From contig OV050030.1 of assembly GCA_920105625.2 (NCBI GenBank), positions 162,015,863 to 162,079,862 of the forward strand: a DNA stretch of 64,000 bases, written 5' to 3'. Source of the stretch: Clusia tigrina. Taxonomy: Eukaryota > Arthropoda > Insecta > Diptera > Clusiidae. Each line of letters opens with the position of its first letter. The stretch's first letter is position 1. The notes beneath the pieces were generated by a model. That model was given only the letters and a program-made list of their open reading frames with translations. It was not told where the DNA came from and did no database searches. This document shows positions 11,906-23,419 of the stretch, piece by piece. The position numbers and the translations under genes were made by a program.

Positions 11906-14900
11906 TCTACACCACTCAAAGGTTGCGTACGCCAATCTTGTACTGCATCTGTCAAAGGACAGATAGCATATTGTCCTGATTCACGAAACATGGGTTGTAC
12001 ATGGTCTTGTGTGCGGACTAGGGACTGCAAAATAAAAACTGATGTATACACGCAATACAGGTAAACCTAGAGCGTGTGTACTAATACGTTGAGGGATAAA
12101 TGCTTTTATGCTCTCTAATTACAGCGATGCCGATCAAACGACTATCAGCCTGGATCGGGTGACGAGCGGATATGGCTATCGTCATGCAACCTGGCCCACG
12201 ATCACGAAGAGCTACCAAGATCAATTTTTAACGATCTGGTAGCGCACTCCCGAAGGCAAGGCGCAAAAATGATAATTGGTGCAGACATAAATGCATCACA
12301 TCGTTTGGGGTAGCACTTACAGTAATATGAGAGGTGAGTTCCCTTTTGTTTATTTGCTTGGAACTAACCTGCAAATCTGTACTAGGGGTGCTAAAACTAT
12401 TTTTGTCATAAGCAATAGGCAGGTGGTAATAGACGCCACCTTTGCCTCTGACTCTGTTGTAGGAAGAATACGGAAGTGGGGGTGGTAGAAGAATATTCCT
12501 TCTCTGACCATTGATACATCTCGTTTGAGATTAAGAAAACTCTACTTAAAACTAAGCCTTGTAGGAATATCAGGAACACAGACTGGGGTAAATATGTAGA
12601 CCTAGTTGGGAATACCTTAAATGTCTGTCCATCTAGCGAACCAAGAAGCATAGAAGGGATAGAGGAAATGGTAGGCTCTGTTACTGCGAGCCTGAACGCG
12701 GCCTTGGCAGAAGCCTGTCCACTTATGAAGTTGAGGGGAAAGCCGAAACCTCGGTGGTGCACGGAAGAGCTAAGCAAGCTTCGGCTAGACAGTAGGACAG
12801 CTTTTAATGACGCGAAGTATACACGTCTTGAAAATGACTCGAAAGCATGCAGAGAGGCTCTTTAGGTCTTTAAGAAGAAGGTTAGAACTGCTCAAAGGCA
12901 ATCTTCGAAATCCTTTTGTGAAGAAGTAGAGGGAACGACTGAAGCTTCTAGACTACGGAAAATATTGGCGGGAAGTTCTCAGAACTGGGAGCTTTTACAG
13001 CAGGTGGATAGAACATTCACTATTACTAGTAAGGAGTCTCTGGAGCTTCTACTCAGCTGCTATTCAGATATTACTGGGCACGAGAGGGAATATACGTCAA
13101 ATAGTCGGGAAGTTTGGATAGACGCTCTATCTGAGGATCGACTCTTATAGGCTATTGAGAGTTTTACACATTTAACCAGTGGAATTACATTTATCCAGTG
13201 GAATTACATAAAACCGCTGGATACGTGAAAGGCTGGCTGTTGGCTATCTTTGAAGAATGCTTTAAGTTTGGGTATATACCGCTTCAGCGGAGACCGGCCA
13301 GAGTGGTCTTTATTCCGAAAGCGGGAATAAAAACCACTCTGGCCTGCCGATATCTCTCTCATCTTTTCTTTTGAAGACTTTAGAGAGAGTGATAGAAATC
13401 CACTTAAGCTTAACTTTAGACAAGAATCTAATCTCATCGGTGGAGACAGCTCTACATAACCTTATTTCCATTGCAGAAGGGTCATTGCACAAGCAGGAAT
13501 TTACCCTGGCTGCCTTTCTTGATATTGAGGGGGACTTTAATAATTTCAAAGGGGAGGCCAGCGCTGCATCACTTGCTGAACTTGGTGTGGAAACGGGTCT
13601 GGTAGGCCTCATTGTTAAAATGCTGAATAGCAGAATCATTGAGGCGAATCTAGGAGAATCGGTCCTACGTAAGTTGGTAAGCAGGGGTACACCTCAGGGA
13701 GGTGTACTCTGACCGTTTCTATGGAACACAGTTGTTAATAAACTCCTGATAAGGGATGTAAGGTGGTGGCTTATGCCGATGATGTTGTCACAGCTGTCTC
13801 TGAAAAATTCACATCTACACTGAGAGATTTGTTGCAAAATGCTCTAGATATTCTTTCAAAGTGGGCGGAGGTCTGTGGTCTTGGAGAAAATCCGGATAAG
13901 ACTAAGGTCATTATTCTGTTTACTAGGAAACATAAAATGCCTCAATTAGACCCAATTACTCTTAAAGGGAAAGCTCTAGGGATTTCAGAAGAGACGAAAT
14001 ACTTGGGTCTTATAATCGATACTTGGAAGTCAAACACCATAGAAAGAGCTAGGAAAGCTGGGGTGGCATTTTATGCCTGCAAAAGAGCTATAAAAAAAAC
14101 CTGGGGAATTAAGCCCAGGGTAGCTCACTGGCTTTACAATGCGGTAGTCAGGCCCATTCTCCTATATGGAAATGTGGTCTGGTGGACTGCAATGCTGAAA
14201 AGGACATACCACGAAACACCCGGTAAGGCACAGATATTGAGCACCTTCCTTCTTCCCTCTGTTTCCAAAGGAATTTTTGGTTTAGAAATCCTTCCAGAGA
14301 GGAATGGCTCGAGGATTCGTCACCAGATACTCACATCAAGATATACACAGACGGATCAAAAATAAAAACCGGTGTAGGATCAGGAGTTTATTGCGAAATG
14401 CCATCAATCAATGAATCCATTAAACTAATGGATCACTGCAATATTTTTCAAGTGGAAATAACCGCTATTCATAAAGAGCCTTATATTGGCTGAGGATACA
14501 CGAGGTAACCGTTAAGGATATCTGTATTTTATGAGTCAGCCAAGCTGCACTACGGGCTTTGAATGTATTCCAAATAACTTCAAGGAGTGTCTTAAACTGT
14601 CGTCGTTCTCTAAATTAGATGGCTAAACAATTCCATGTCCATTTGTGCTGGGTACCAGGACCAGGGAACTGCAAGGCTGATCAACTTGCGAGAGATGGCA
14701 CTTGAATGCCAAATGTCGGTAGGCATAGGGGTGTACCTCTCGCGACTTGTAAGCTTCTCATAAGAGAGACACTAATTAATTCTACCAATCAAAGTTGGAT
14801 CTGTGCCACTACCTGTGAAATTGCCAGGCAAACATGAGCGAGGCTAAATCTGAGTCTATCTAGGAATATCATTAGACTCAATAGATTACAAATTAGGACT

Positions 14901-15146
14901 TTAATAGGATCCCTTACGGGACATTGTCTAATAGGAAATCATACAAGAAGAATGGGAGTTTACACACATGATTTCTGCCGCAGCTGCAGGAACGAGGAGG
15001 AGCTGGAAACGGTCCAACATCTCTTCTGTCCATGTCCAGCTTTTGCAAGAAATAGGGAGCGTTTGCTGGGATCCCACTTCCTAACAAGCATTGATGGTCT
15101 ATGTCAGTCAGGTGTTAACAACCTTCTTCGCTTTGTAAAAGGCTAA
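11880..15146 (+). pseudogene. LINE D ORF2 (endonuclease, reverse transcriptase, RNase H)
   Basis: ATG at 11880 (MMLRVLQINLHHSK) overlaps the ORF1 stop by about 25 nt in another frame, typical of this group. Endonuclease: IGADINA near 12280 and FSDH near 12500. Reverse transcriptase: FLDIEGDF, GTPQGGVL (13689-13712, followed at once by a stop) and YADD (13772-13783). RNase H: IYTDGSK near 14340 and VPGPGNCKADQLARDG near 14650. C-terminal C-x2-C...H...C cluster at 14950-15050. At least eight stops or frameshifts make it inactive. It would act by target-primed reverse transcription. Confidence 0.85.
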
Positions 15147-15271
15147 GGGTGGTTCAATCTGGAGGGGGAAGCGTAGCCATGCCTCGCATCCGCGGCTCAC
15201 AACGGACCCAACTGGTGGTCTAAGTGGCATCACTGGTTATTGCTGATGCGGCTGCCCTACCTACCTACCTA

Positions 15272-17020
15272 AGTCCTCTTTTACTTATTTTCAGCATTTT
15301 TTTATTACTGAACGATTTAATACAAATTAAAATAGTCTCATTTTGAGGCGTCCGGCCCTTGTTCCTCCAATTATCCTCATGGAAACCAATCCAGGGTTAC
15401 ATTCATATCAAAAGTCGAATAAATGCATAAAGCAAAAATGCACTTCAACTAAAAAAAAAAATTTTTTTTAATTAATGCTGGTTTCAAATAAAATTACCAA
15501 AATTATCAGACTTCTTAATCTCATGACAAATTCATTAGACAAAATTCCACTGTAAATCCTCTCTTATATATATTCTTCTTTTACTTGTTCTCCATTATAA
15601 GTTCCCCATCCGCTATCTACTAACGTCCATTAAGTCCTTCCGTCAATGCAAATTGGTCCTTGACTTCCTCAAATGTATCCTCAAACGTTCGCCCAACTCC
15701 AATTGTCCTTTTGCGTGTATAAAAGTGATAAATGTGTAAAAGTAAAAGTAAAAAATATTCCTAACAGCAAACAAACACAGCTATGACTTGGATGTGATTA
15801 CGGATGTGCATTCAGTTAAAATGTCTACGACTGATGAGGCGTTTCCACAAAGCGACAATGTTGTGGGTGGGTTCCTAATAGCTGATGCACGTGAATAAGC
15901 TGGGTGTGCCATATCCGTAGTCGAACAAATATAGTTGTTTGATTATATAATACACTGTACGGGTGGTTAATTTTTGTGCAATTGGCGTCAATTGTAGCGC
16001 ACTGTTGTTTAAACCCGGACCATTCGATTCTTTTTTTTCACTCAGATGATTCTTTATCAGTGTCTATAGATCTTTTTTATATGATGTATGGAACGAGAGA
16101 CACGGAATTGTTGCAGCAAAATTTGCCATGTAGGCAAAGATTTTTTATTTTACTAACAATTTGGTGGCAGTTATATATATTAACTATATCTTCTCTGTTG
16201 GACATGCTGTCGGTGCAATTGAGTAACTTGCCCCTACTACGTTGTGCATAATGAATAGTTCAATGTCACCAAAATAACAGCTGGTATGTGAAAGGACTTG
16301 TAGTATTTTTTTTTGTATTTGTATTGGAAGATTTTTGATTTCGTAGCTATGGGAGTTGTGCCCGCGTTTTGTTTCAAATTGATGAAGATTTAATATCAAT
16401 CATCTGGTAGAAAGCAATGCAACGGTGTATTCTAGATTTTAGTTTATATATTTTATTGTGCCACGCTGCAATGATGAAATCCTTGTGAAAAATTTTATTT
16501 TAGTGTAGAAAAGTTTTGGGAAAAGTTTCCTTCTAGTTTTGTGTTAACCTTTGTTTGATTGAAAGTAGTCCACCTTTTAGCTTTTAAAATTAAGTTTATG
16601 TCAAGTGGTCGTGCGAGGTTTGAGCTCAGTGGAAATCTGCAAATATTAACAATAAGATAGCGTAAACAAAAAACATATATCTGGAAGCAGCTGGAAGTCC
16701 ATTGGTGCCGGTGTTTTGCATATGGTGCCTGTAATGTACGAAAAAGAAAAAAATAAAGAGAAGGCGAATTTTGGAGGTCAATGTGGAGAAGTGACAGCAA
16801 AAACAGTCCTTCAACTTACAATCGAAATGGCATGTACAGCAGCTGTTTGTATCACACGAAATATTAGGCAGGAGTTTGCCACCTATGTCAGTACTCTAGG
16901 TTTCTTGGTGTTATCACTTAATTTTAATTTAAAATTTTTATATTCGCAAATAAAATTAAATTAATAAATTAAATTAATATAAAATTGAACAGCAGTTTAA
17001 GTATTGTGAGGACTAAGATC
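15272..17020. other. Non-coding stretch
   Basis: Nothing recognisable beyond short open frames of 60-100 codons on both strands. A TATAAAAG box at 15718-15725 is followed by AGTAAAAGTAAAA repeats, but no gene or LTR could be tied to it. Confidence 0.4.
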
Positions 17021-17358
17021 TTCTGTGAGAAATTTTGGCCCACACTACAGGTGACAGAGTCGCTACGCAACTATATCCACCCACACATCACGATAAAATA
17101 CCCGAACCGAAGCAACTGCATTCGAAATTTAGCGAAAAACTACATACGTTGTAAAAAATCAGCGCAGCAGTGGCAGGAGCACAGATCACCAGCAGCATAT
17201 TAGACCAGTTGGAATAATAGCAATTACAACAAAAACGACCACCACAACCAACAATCTTGCCAACCAGCACTACGCTTGCGAAGAAAGAAAAACCACAGCG
17301 ACGAAGAATACAACAAATACGTGCAGGACAAGAGAAGGTGAGTGCACGAACTCAAGCG

Positions 17359-17396
17359 GTGGAATTTGCCGAGTACGCTCGCTCGGTAAATTTTAC
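17359..17396 (+). other. 15-bp RNA-type hairpin with G-U pairs
   Basis: Arms 17359-17373 and 17382-17396 pair over 15 positions around an 8-nt loop (TACGCTCG). Three positions are G-T on DNA and would be G-U wobbles in plus-strand RNA. It lies in a CAA/ACA-rich non-coding block upstream of the stem-loop array. Confidence 0.6.
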
Positions 17397-17896
17397 ACTA
17401 ACAACACGCAGACACGAGAGCAAAGCCCAAGAGGGACAACGACAGAGCGACCACCACGCCAACAGCCAACGAGTACATAGCAGAAGGAGGAATAAGAACG
17501 AATATGCTAACTCCAAGTTAAATTGAAATATAATAATATTTAACAACAACAGCACTACAGGATTTCGGACAGCGCTGCTTGCAGCCAACAATACTGCGGG
17601 CAAACCAGAAACCGCTGGAGTGAGATGGCTGACCGACAGTATTTGAAGGTGGCCCAAAGGCAAAATGCTACAAAAACAACAAGCCTGGCCACAACAACAA
17701 CAAGCGTGGCGATTAGCAGAAAGCGAGGCCGGCCAACGGAAGGGAAATTAGACAACGGTGGCCCGTCAACAACAACATGCACCAACCGCTGTGACCAATT
17801 GGGCTATATAAGCCATGTGGCCCAGGCAGCAGTCTCTTCTTCAGGGAATAACTTCCGAGCCGACAAGAGCTTCACGAGAACCATACGCCGTCGAGA

Positions 17897-18088
17897 CTCA
17901 GTAAGAACATCAGGTTTCCAATCGGTTTCTTACTGAGACACATACTTTACTAAGACCAACACGATACAGAGCCGTCGCGACTTAGTGGGAACATCAGGTT
18001 TCCAATCGATTTTTTACTAAGTCACGTGCAAAACCAGAACATAGCAACTCAGTAAGAATATCAGGTTTCCAATCGGTTTCTTACTGGG
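17897..18088 (+). repeat. Array of three conserved stem-loops
   Basis: Units at 17897-17937, 17979-18023 and 18048-18088. Unit 1: 11-bp perfect stem (CTCAGTAAGAA with its complement). Unit 2: GACTTAGT with ACTAAGTC, then three G-U-type pairs and two A-U, 13 pairs in all. Unit 3: 11 pairs with one U-G. All three loops contain ATCAGGTTTCCAATCG unchanged. Stem positions that differ between units do so in matched pairs or as wobbles. Spacer sequences between units are unrelated to each other. Confidence 0.85.
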
Positions 18089-18146
18089 GTACCTGTGTCA
18101 CTGGACCATACACTTGCCGAGGAGGAAGTAGATCTGTTTTGAGTTA

Positions 18147-18164
18147 GGACTAACAACAGTCCTC
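18147..18164 (+). other. Small hairpin before the AATAAA signal
   Basis: AGGACT (18147-18152) and AGTCCT (18159-18164) around the loop AACAAC, 15 nt before AATAAA. Its loop is not related to those of the array. Confidence 0.5.
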
Positions 18165-18353
18165 AATCAGTATTTTGAATAAACACACTAAAACTAATCT
18201 AACTCGTCGGATTTTTATATTTTCTGTATACGACCCCTGGAAGCCACTGAGTTTAGCCCAGCTAAAGAAAACAGTCGTTACAGTAGAATAAAGAAATCAA
18301 CTAGAGAAAGCATACAACGAAAATATGTCAAACTTGTAGCATTCAACGCTGAA

Positions 18354-18551
18354 ATGGAGTCTAAAGAAATGGAAGCAAGTATCTTAAAAAATTTGGAGCA
18401 ACTGGCAGGTGCTGCCATATATATGGAAAAAGATGTGGGCGAGCAAAGACAAAAACACAATGCAGCACTCCTGCAACTGGGGAAGAACCTCACGCCTTTG
18501 GACAACACTCGTAAGGTAAACAACGACCGCATGCGAATTTGTCACCAGTGA
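18354..18551 (+). CDS. Short hypothetical ORF, possibly an ORF1 or gag remnant
   Basis: 65 codons from an ATG, rich in Glu, Lys and Gln, with a likely amphipathic helix. In-frame codons extend upstream to about 18300 before a stop. It sits between the TATA/AATAAA block and the endonuclease of LINE L. It could be the end of that LINE's first ORF or a decayed gag. I do not recognise it. Confidence 0.25.
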   Translation: MESKEMEASILKNLEQLAGAAIYMEKDVGEQRQKHNAALLQLGKNLTPLDNTRKVNNDRMRICHQ

Positions 18552-18759
18552 ATGGGTTTTAATGATCTCGACTACCTAATTTGCGGAACCTAAAAAGCTA
18601 AATTTATATTACTTGAAATGTTCGGTTCAAAAGTGAACAAAATAGACTTAAGATATCATAATTTATACTAAATAAAGTAAATTCTAAAAAATTAATAAAC
18701 ATTATTAACATCAAAATGTAATCAAAACTGCAAATCAAAATATATTAGAAAATATTAAC

Positions 18760-19432
18760 ATTACTATACTAACCTATAACATGCATGGTTTGCAAAACAA
18801 ATTCCTCTTCCCAGAATTGTTCTCATTTTTAAAACAGTTCGAGGTATTTGGACTACTGGAAACACATATCACAGAGGACAAAATATGTCAGTCGAATAAA
18901 TATTTCAAGAATTTTTACACCTATTCGAAACCAGTCACTACGGTCGAGCGAGTGCAGGAATGTTGTCTGGTGCAAAGCAAGATCTTGCTAAAAAGAGACT
19001 CAGCCAAACAAATGCAATGAAAAAGTCAAGCACATATTTTTTATTTCACAAACATATACACTAACATTGTTTCCAATTTACATAAGAGGGCCGACTGGAA
19101 AACGTAGTTATCGAACCTAAAAGAATATTTGAAACAAAATGCACTCATAAATTCAGTAATTATGGGAGAAGTGAATGTAAGAATAGGGCTGCTACAAAAT
19201 CCAATAGATGGCTTTTACAATGATTTATTCGCAGCTAGACTAGATAGGCGGAACTCTAAGGACTCAATAGTATTCTTAATGGCAGAACAGTCGGATACAC
19301 GCATGATAATATACAGGGAATTTCTGTTAACTGTGTTTGCACCATATCCCAAATCTGCTTGAATGTTGTCTGGAAGTTTAAGGTGGAAAGCAGAGTATGG
19401 TCGGACCATATGCCAATATGAGTCGAGATACT
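18760..19432 (+). pseudogene. LINE L endonuclease (APE-type)
   Basis: Starts at ITILTYNMHGLQNKF (about 18760) with LLETHI as the metal-binding glutamate block. After stops, SVIMGEVNVRIG near 19160 matches the G-D-x-N block of APE nucleases, with D changed to E. VWSDHMPI near 19400 is the S-D-H catalytic motif. Several stops and a frameshift near 19370 are present. Copia C begins 38 bp downstream. Confidence 0.7.
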
Positions 19433-19469
19433 AATATATGCTGGAGGAAATAAAGCTAATTGTGCATAC

Positions 19470-19613
19470 TGTCAGAATTAATATAAGGTATATTACGATA
19501 TTATGCTTTTTATTTAGACTAAGCAACATACGAGTATATATATTCTCTTCTTTTCTATTACTTGCATTAAAACTATTAAAATGAACGGACGTGTTCTTTT
19601 AATTTAGCTAACT
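19470..19613 (+). repeat. Copia-1 C 5' LTR
   Basis: Begins TGTCAGAAT and ends near GCTAAC. A 31-bp or so internal deletion just after the start removes the stretch containing CTAACAAATGCAACC found in the other LTRs. Confidence 0.88.
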
Positions 19614-19615
19614 AA

Positions 19616-19629
19616 GGATATGGGCCCAG
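19616..19629 (+). promoter_or_regulatory. Primer-binding site of copy C
   Basis: GGATATGGGCCCAG, one mismatch from the tRNA-iMet-complementary GGTTATGGGCCCAG of the other copies. Confidence 0.85.
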
Positions 19630-19747
19630 GCCGCCAATAATTAGAAATAATATACTACCTCGTTCGTCGAAGGGTATATGCAAAGGTCGATCGGTTAAAC
19701 TGGTAGTTTGTTTTTGCAGATTAAATAAAAATAAAAAAAAAACAAAA

Positions 19748-20149
19748 ATTAATTTGAATCTAAGTTCAATCGGCAACTTAAGTGGTGATAATTATTAATC
19801 ATGGTCACTCCAGATGAAGAGTTGGCTAATAACGAAGGACTTACGGAAAGTAATTGCGGAAGAGGTTCCGAATGAAGTGAAGGAGGTCTGGAAAATTTGC
19901 AACCAGAAAGCGCTGGCAACCATGACTCTCTGTGTAAAAACATCTGAATAGCTAAACATTAAAGGATGCTTAACGACAAAGGCAGCGTGGGATACACTTG
20001 AAAGCCTATATAATGCAAGGGGACCCGCAAGAAAGGCAAACCTCTTTAAAAGCTTGGTCAAATTCGAGTTTTGAAGCAGCGAAAAATTTGCACCGCAAAT
20101 TAATGAGTTTCGTTGGTCGAAAGTCTGATGGAAATTGGTGTAAAAATTG
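19748..20149 (+). pseudogene. Copia-1 C gag, plus-strand part
   Basis: Same gag as unit A but the ATG is lost and several codons have changed to stops. It runs to the region around the G-V-K-L-E-N block and then meets the inverted segment. Confidence 0.82.
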
Positions 20150-20155
20150 TGTTGT

Positions 20156-21531
20156 CATTAAACACCGTGCCATTTCAACTAACGTACGGTTTGCCCTTTC
20201 TGCGACCCCGCTTTGTTGAGGTGTATAAGTCACAGTAGTTTTATGTATTATGCCACGAGACTAAAAAAACCTCAAAATCTTGATTCACGTATTCCAACCC
20301 GTTGTCTCAACGAAATCGCTTGATTTTCTTTCCCGTTTGGTGTTCAACCTGATTAATGAACTTTTTGTATGAATTAAATGCTTTCGATTTTTTTGCAATA
20401 AAATCTATATGCATGTATCGAAAATAGTCATCTATAAATGTTATAAAATATTTGGCACCACCTTGTGACGCTATATGCATTGGGCCGCATACGTCGCTGT
20501 GTATCAAATTGAAAATGCCCGCACTCTGTACTTCTGAATAGCTTTTAAACGGCTTTTGATGTATTTTCTCGATTGTACACGTATCACATTTAAAACCGTC
20601 TGGCATACTCTTGACATTAACCGTCAGGCCAAGTACCTTATTTTTACGAGACTTTTGTATTATATAATTATGATTGAGATGACCGAATCTTTGATGCCAA
20701 CGCTCTATTTCACTAGACTTAGCTGTCATTGCATACTCGCAGTTTTTAAAGTTTACGTTAAACACGCCGTTTTCCATACTCGCAACACACACTAGTTGGT
20801 TATCTTTAGTTTTCACTTCTGCCCTATCTTTGAAAAAATTTACCTTTTTTACATTTTCAATTATTTTACTAACCGATAAGATGTTTGTATACAAACTTCG
20901 TACATACAACACGTTACTAGACAGAATTTTCGTAGATTTATTTTTAACAGTAATCATGCCAATACCTTTAGCCTTTACAGTTTCACTTGATGCTAAACCA
21001 ACATTTTTTTAATATGGCTTGAGCGCAGAAAAGCTATTATTTTCAATACACATGTGTGATGAAGCGCCACTGTCTAATATCCAGCTGGTTTCATTCGGAT
21101 TAGTCACGCAGCTGAGGGCAATCGTTGTTTCCTTTCTATTATTTCCGCACTGAGAACGTATGTGCCCCCTTCTTCCACACCCGTAACACTTTACGTTGCT
21201 ATTTTGTTTTCCGCCATTCTGCGCACTTCGATTGCGGTGCTGTTGTTATTTTTGTTGTGAATAATTGGTTGATCATTCATTCATTTCATTTTTTCGTTAT
21301 TTCGGTGACTAAATGCAAAAATTTTTTCGCAGCTGTTGTCGACCTTGTGACCTCTACAATGTTCTTCTTACAATAATTTTGCCTTTAAAGATTCAAGTGA
21401 CGGCAAATTGTCTCTACTTTCTATTGCAACTACAAAGTTTTCCATAGCTGGCGGCAAACTGCATAATAGTAATATTGTTATTAAATCATTTTCAATTGTT
21501 ACACCAATTTCAGCTAGACTTCCGACCAACG
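20156..21531 (-). pseudogene. Inverted Copia-1 segment: gag end, protease, integrase
   Basis: Reads on the minus strand. From the right: gag (LPPAMENFVVAIES region), a zinc knuckle near 21145-21190, protease, then pre-integrase and integrase (20307-20957) with WHQRFGHLNH intact and CDTCTIEK completing the HHCC motif. The middle catalytic aspartate is kept (D-N-G) but the codon before it is TGA, and the frame closes there. NGVAERANRT lies at 20160-20230. Unit A has the mirror situation: no stop before the codon but the aspartate changed. Confidence 0.85.
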
Positions 21532-21549
21532 CAGTGAAAATAAAATACA

Positions 21550-23341
21550 GTAATTAAAGAAAGAGCTCCGTTCGAGTGCTGGTTTGATAGGAAACCATGG
21601 ATCAAATATTTTAAAACTTTTGGTTGCAAGGCAGTTGTACTTGATAAGCGTTTACGAAAGTCAAAGTTTGACCCCAGATGAGTTGTGCTATACTTTGTGG
21701 GTTACTCTAATACATCTAAAGCATATACTCGTAGATTTTACAACAGTGAAAATAGAAAAATCACTCTAGCTCGGGATGTGGTATTCCTAGAAAATGAATT
21801 CTATAAAGGAAAAGGTGAAAACGAAACGGCAGACCCAAAAGGGCAGTAGACACGGGCTCAAAAGAGAACAAAAGCCGGAAGATAATAGAGAAGAGAAGAC
21901 CACTGTAAATTCGGAAAATGAGATCGAAGTATTCGAAAGCGTAAGTGAGAACGGCGAGCCGGAAGTTCAGAAAGCGGAAAGTGGATAAAACACAGGTGCA
22001 GCTAGACTCACGCGGACAGCAGGTGTCTGGCAGAGAACGAATAAACCGAACGGAGATAATGAAGTGTTAAATGCGTTTTTGGAAAACCCTGGTACGGTGA
22101 CAGCAGCACTTTGTTCTAACAACGCCGCGGAGTGGAAAAACGCTATGGAAACAGAATATGACGCATTAATAGAAAGTGGAACATTGTCGGGTCGAGATGG
22201 GTGTTCAATACGAAATATAATTCATTTGCAACGGTAGAAAAATACAAGGCTAGATTGGTGGCGCAAGGGTGTACACAGCGGGCATGCGTGGACTACGTAG
22301 ACACTTATGCGCCTGTCGTAAGACATACGTCGATTAGGATGATATTGTCAATTGCGGTGAAATATGAGCTTTTGGTGTATCACATCCACGTGATTTCAGC
22401 ATATTTAAACGGAAATCTTAAAGAAGAAGTGTATATGCGCCAACCGAGGGGATTCGTGAGCAAAGATAAACAAAATCAGGTATGCAAATTAAATAAAGCT
22501 TTGTATGGACTAAAACAAGCCGTCAGAAATTGGAATGATAAATTAAATGAAACACTTTGCAACATTGGTTTCTATCGAAGAAAATCAGATAATTGTATTT
22601 ACATTTTGAAGACCGATGAACAGATTAACATCATGTGTGTATATGTGGATGATTTTATATATTCTTGTACAACAGATGAACTGATATAACAAATCTGGAA
22701 GAAAAAACTTAAGGTGGTGAAAAAAGGTCCTATTAACTATTATTTGGGTATGGAGATTGAGAGGCAAGGACGAAGAGGTGAAATGATAATTCATCAACAT
22801 CGATACACAACACAACTTTTGACAAAATGGAATATGCAAGATTTTAAAGGCGCGTCTACCCCTTTCGCCAGTGGCACAGTATTAGAGAAATGCACTGACC
22901 CTACGAAATGTTCCGGATGTGACTTTTTACAATATCAGTCGCTCATCGGAAGCCTTACCTATTTAGCGATAGTGTCGAGACCAGACATAGCACATGTTGT
23001 AGCAAAATTAGCGCAATTTACAGATTTAGGTGACATTCCACCAAAGTTTACTGTTGGAGATAGGATTTCGGGACCTGGTGAGCGAACCTACAATAGTTTT
23101 TTGTGACACTCAGAGCGCTCAATTTGCCGTTAACAATCCCATGGTAACCAATCGAAGTAAACATATAGACATTCGGTACAACTGCCTCCGAGAAAAATAT
23201 ATGAACAACGAGATTGATATCCACTACGTCCCGTCAGCAGATAATGTGGCTGATATTTTAACTAAAAGTTTATCTAAGGAACGTCATGAAAAACTATGTA
23301 ATGATATGAAATTGAAATTTATTGTAAAAGCTAACATTTGA
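21550..23341 (+). pseudogene. Copia-1 C integrase end, reverse transcriptase, RNase H
   Basis: Integrase C-terminus (21550-21840), a spacer rich in Glu and Lys, then reverse transcriptase with KARLVAQGCTQ, YGLKQA and VYVDDF (Y-V-D-D kept). A stop follows at 22687, then NYYLGMEIERQG and FASGTVLEKC. A deletion of about 290 bp, with its junction near 23015-23027, removes the first RNase H aspartate. The remainder (FCDTQSAQFA, ADNVADILTKSL) runs to 23341. Confidence 0.87.
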
Positions 23342-23419
23342 CTTAACATTTGATTTAATCTTTCCACAACCACATATGTAATTTATTCTAAATGAAAGTA
23401 GTCGTGTTGTGATGGAGTT

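Larger units (their letters stand above)
10165..15271 (+). mobile_element. LOA-like non-LTR retrotransposon 'D'
   Basis: Long 5' untranslated region (about 10165-10540), ORF1, an ORF2 overlapping the end of ORF1, a short 3' region and a CTAC-type tail (CTACCTACCTAC ending about 15271). ORF2 has endonuclease, reverse transcriptase, RNase H and a Cys/His C-terminus, and ORF1 has the DUF4780-type domain. Together these fit the LOA/I group of insect LINEs. It looks full length but carries many stops. The exact 5' end is uncertain. Confidence 0.82.
17800..18190 (+). promoter_or_regulatory. TATA to AATAAA block, LTR- or leader-like
   Basis: A TATATAAG box (17805-17812) sits inside the inverted repeat GGCTATATAAGCC. 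A CAGT-type initiator-like sequence lies about 25 nt downstream (17830), and AATAAA is at 18179-18184. A short TATA-to-AATAAA interval of about 370 nt is what the R region of an LTR looks like. No TG...CA termini or primer-binding site were found, so it may instead be a promoter-leader. The three conserved stem-loops lie wholly inside it. Confidence 0.5.

Noticed and set aside
17897..18088. CRISPR-like array (three repeats with unrelated spacers)
   Set aside because: The setting is a eukaryotic transposon-rich genome, spacing is irregular (84 and 67 bp), and the units are self-complementary with a conserved loop. A stem-loop array fits better.
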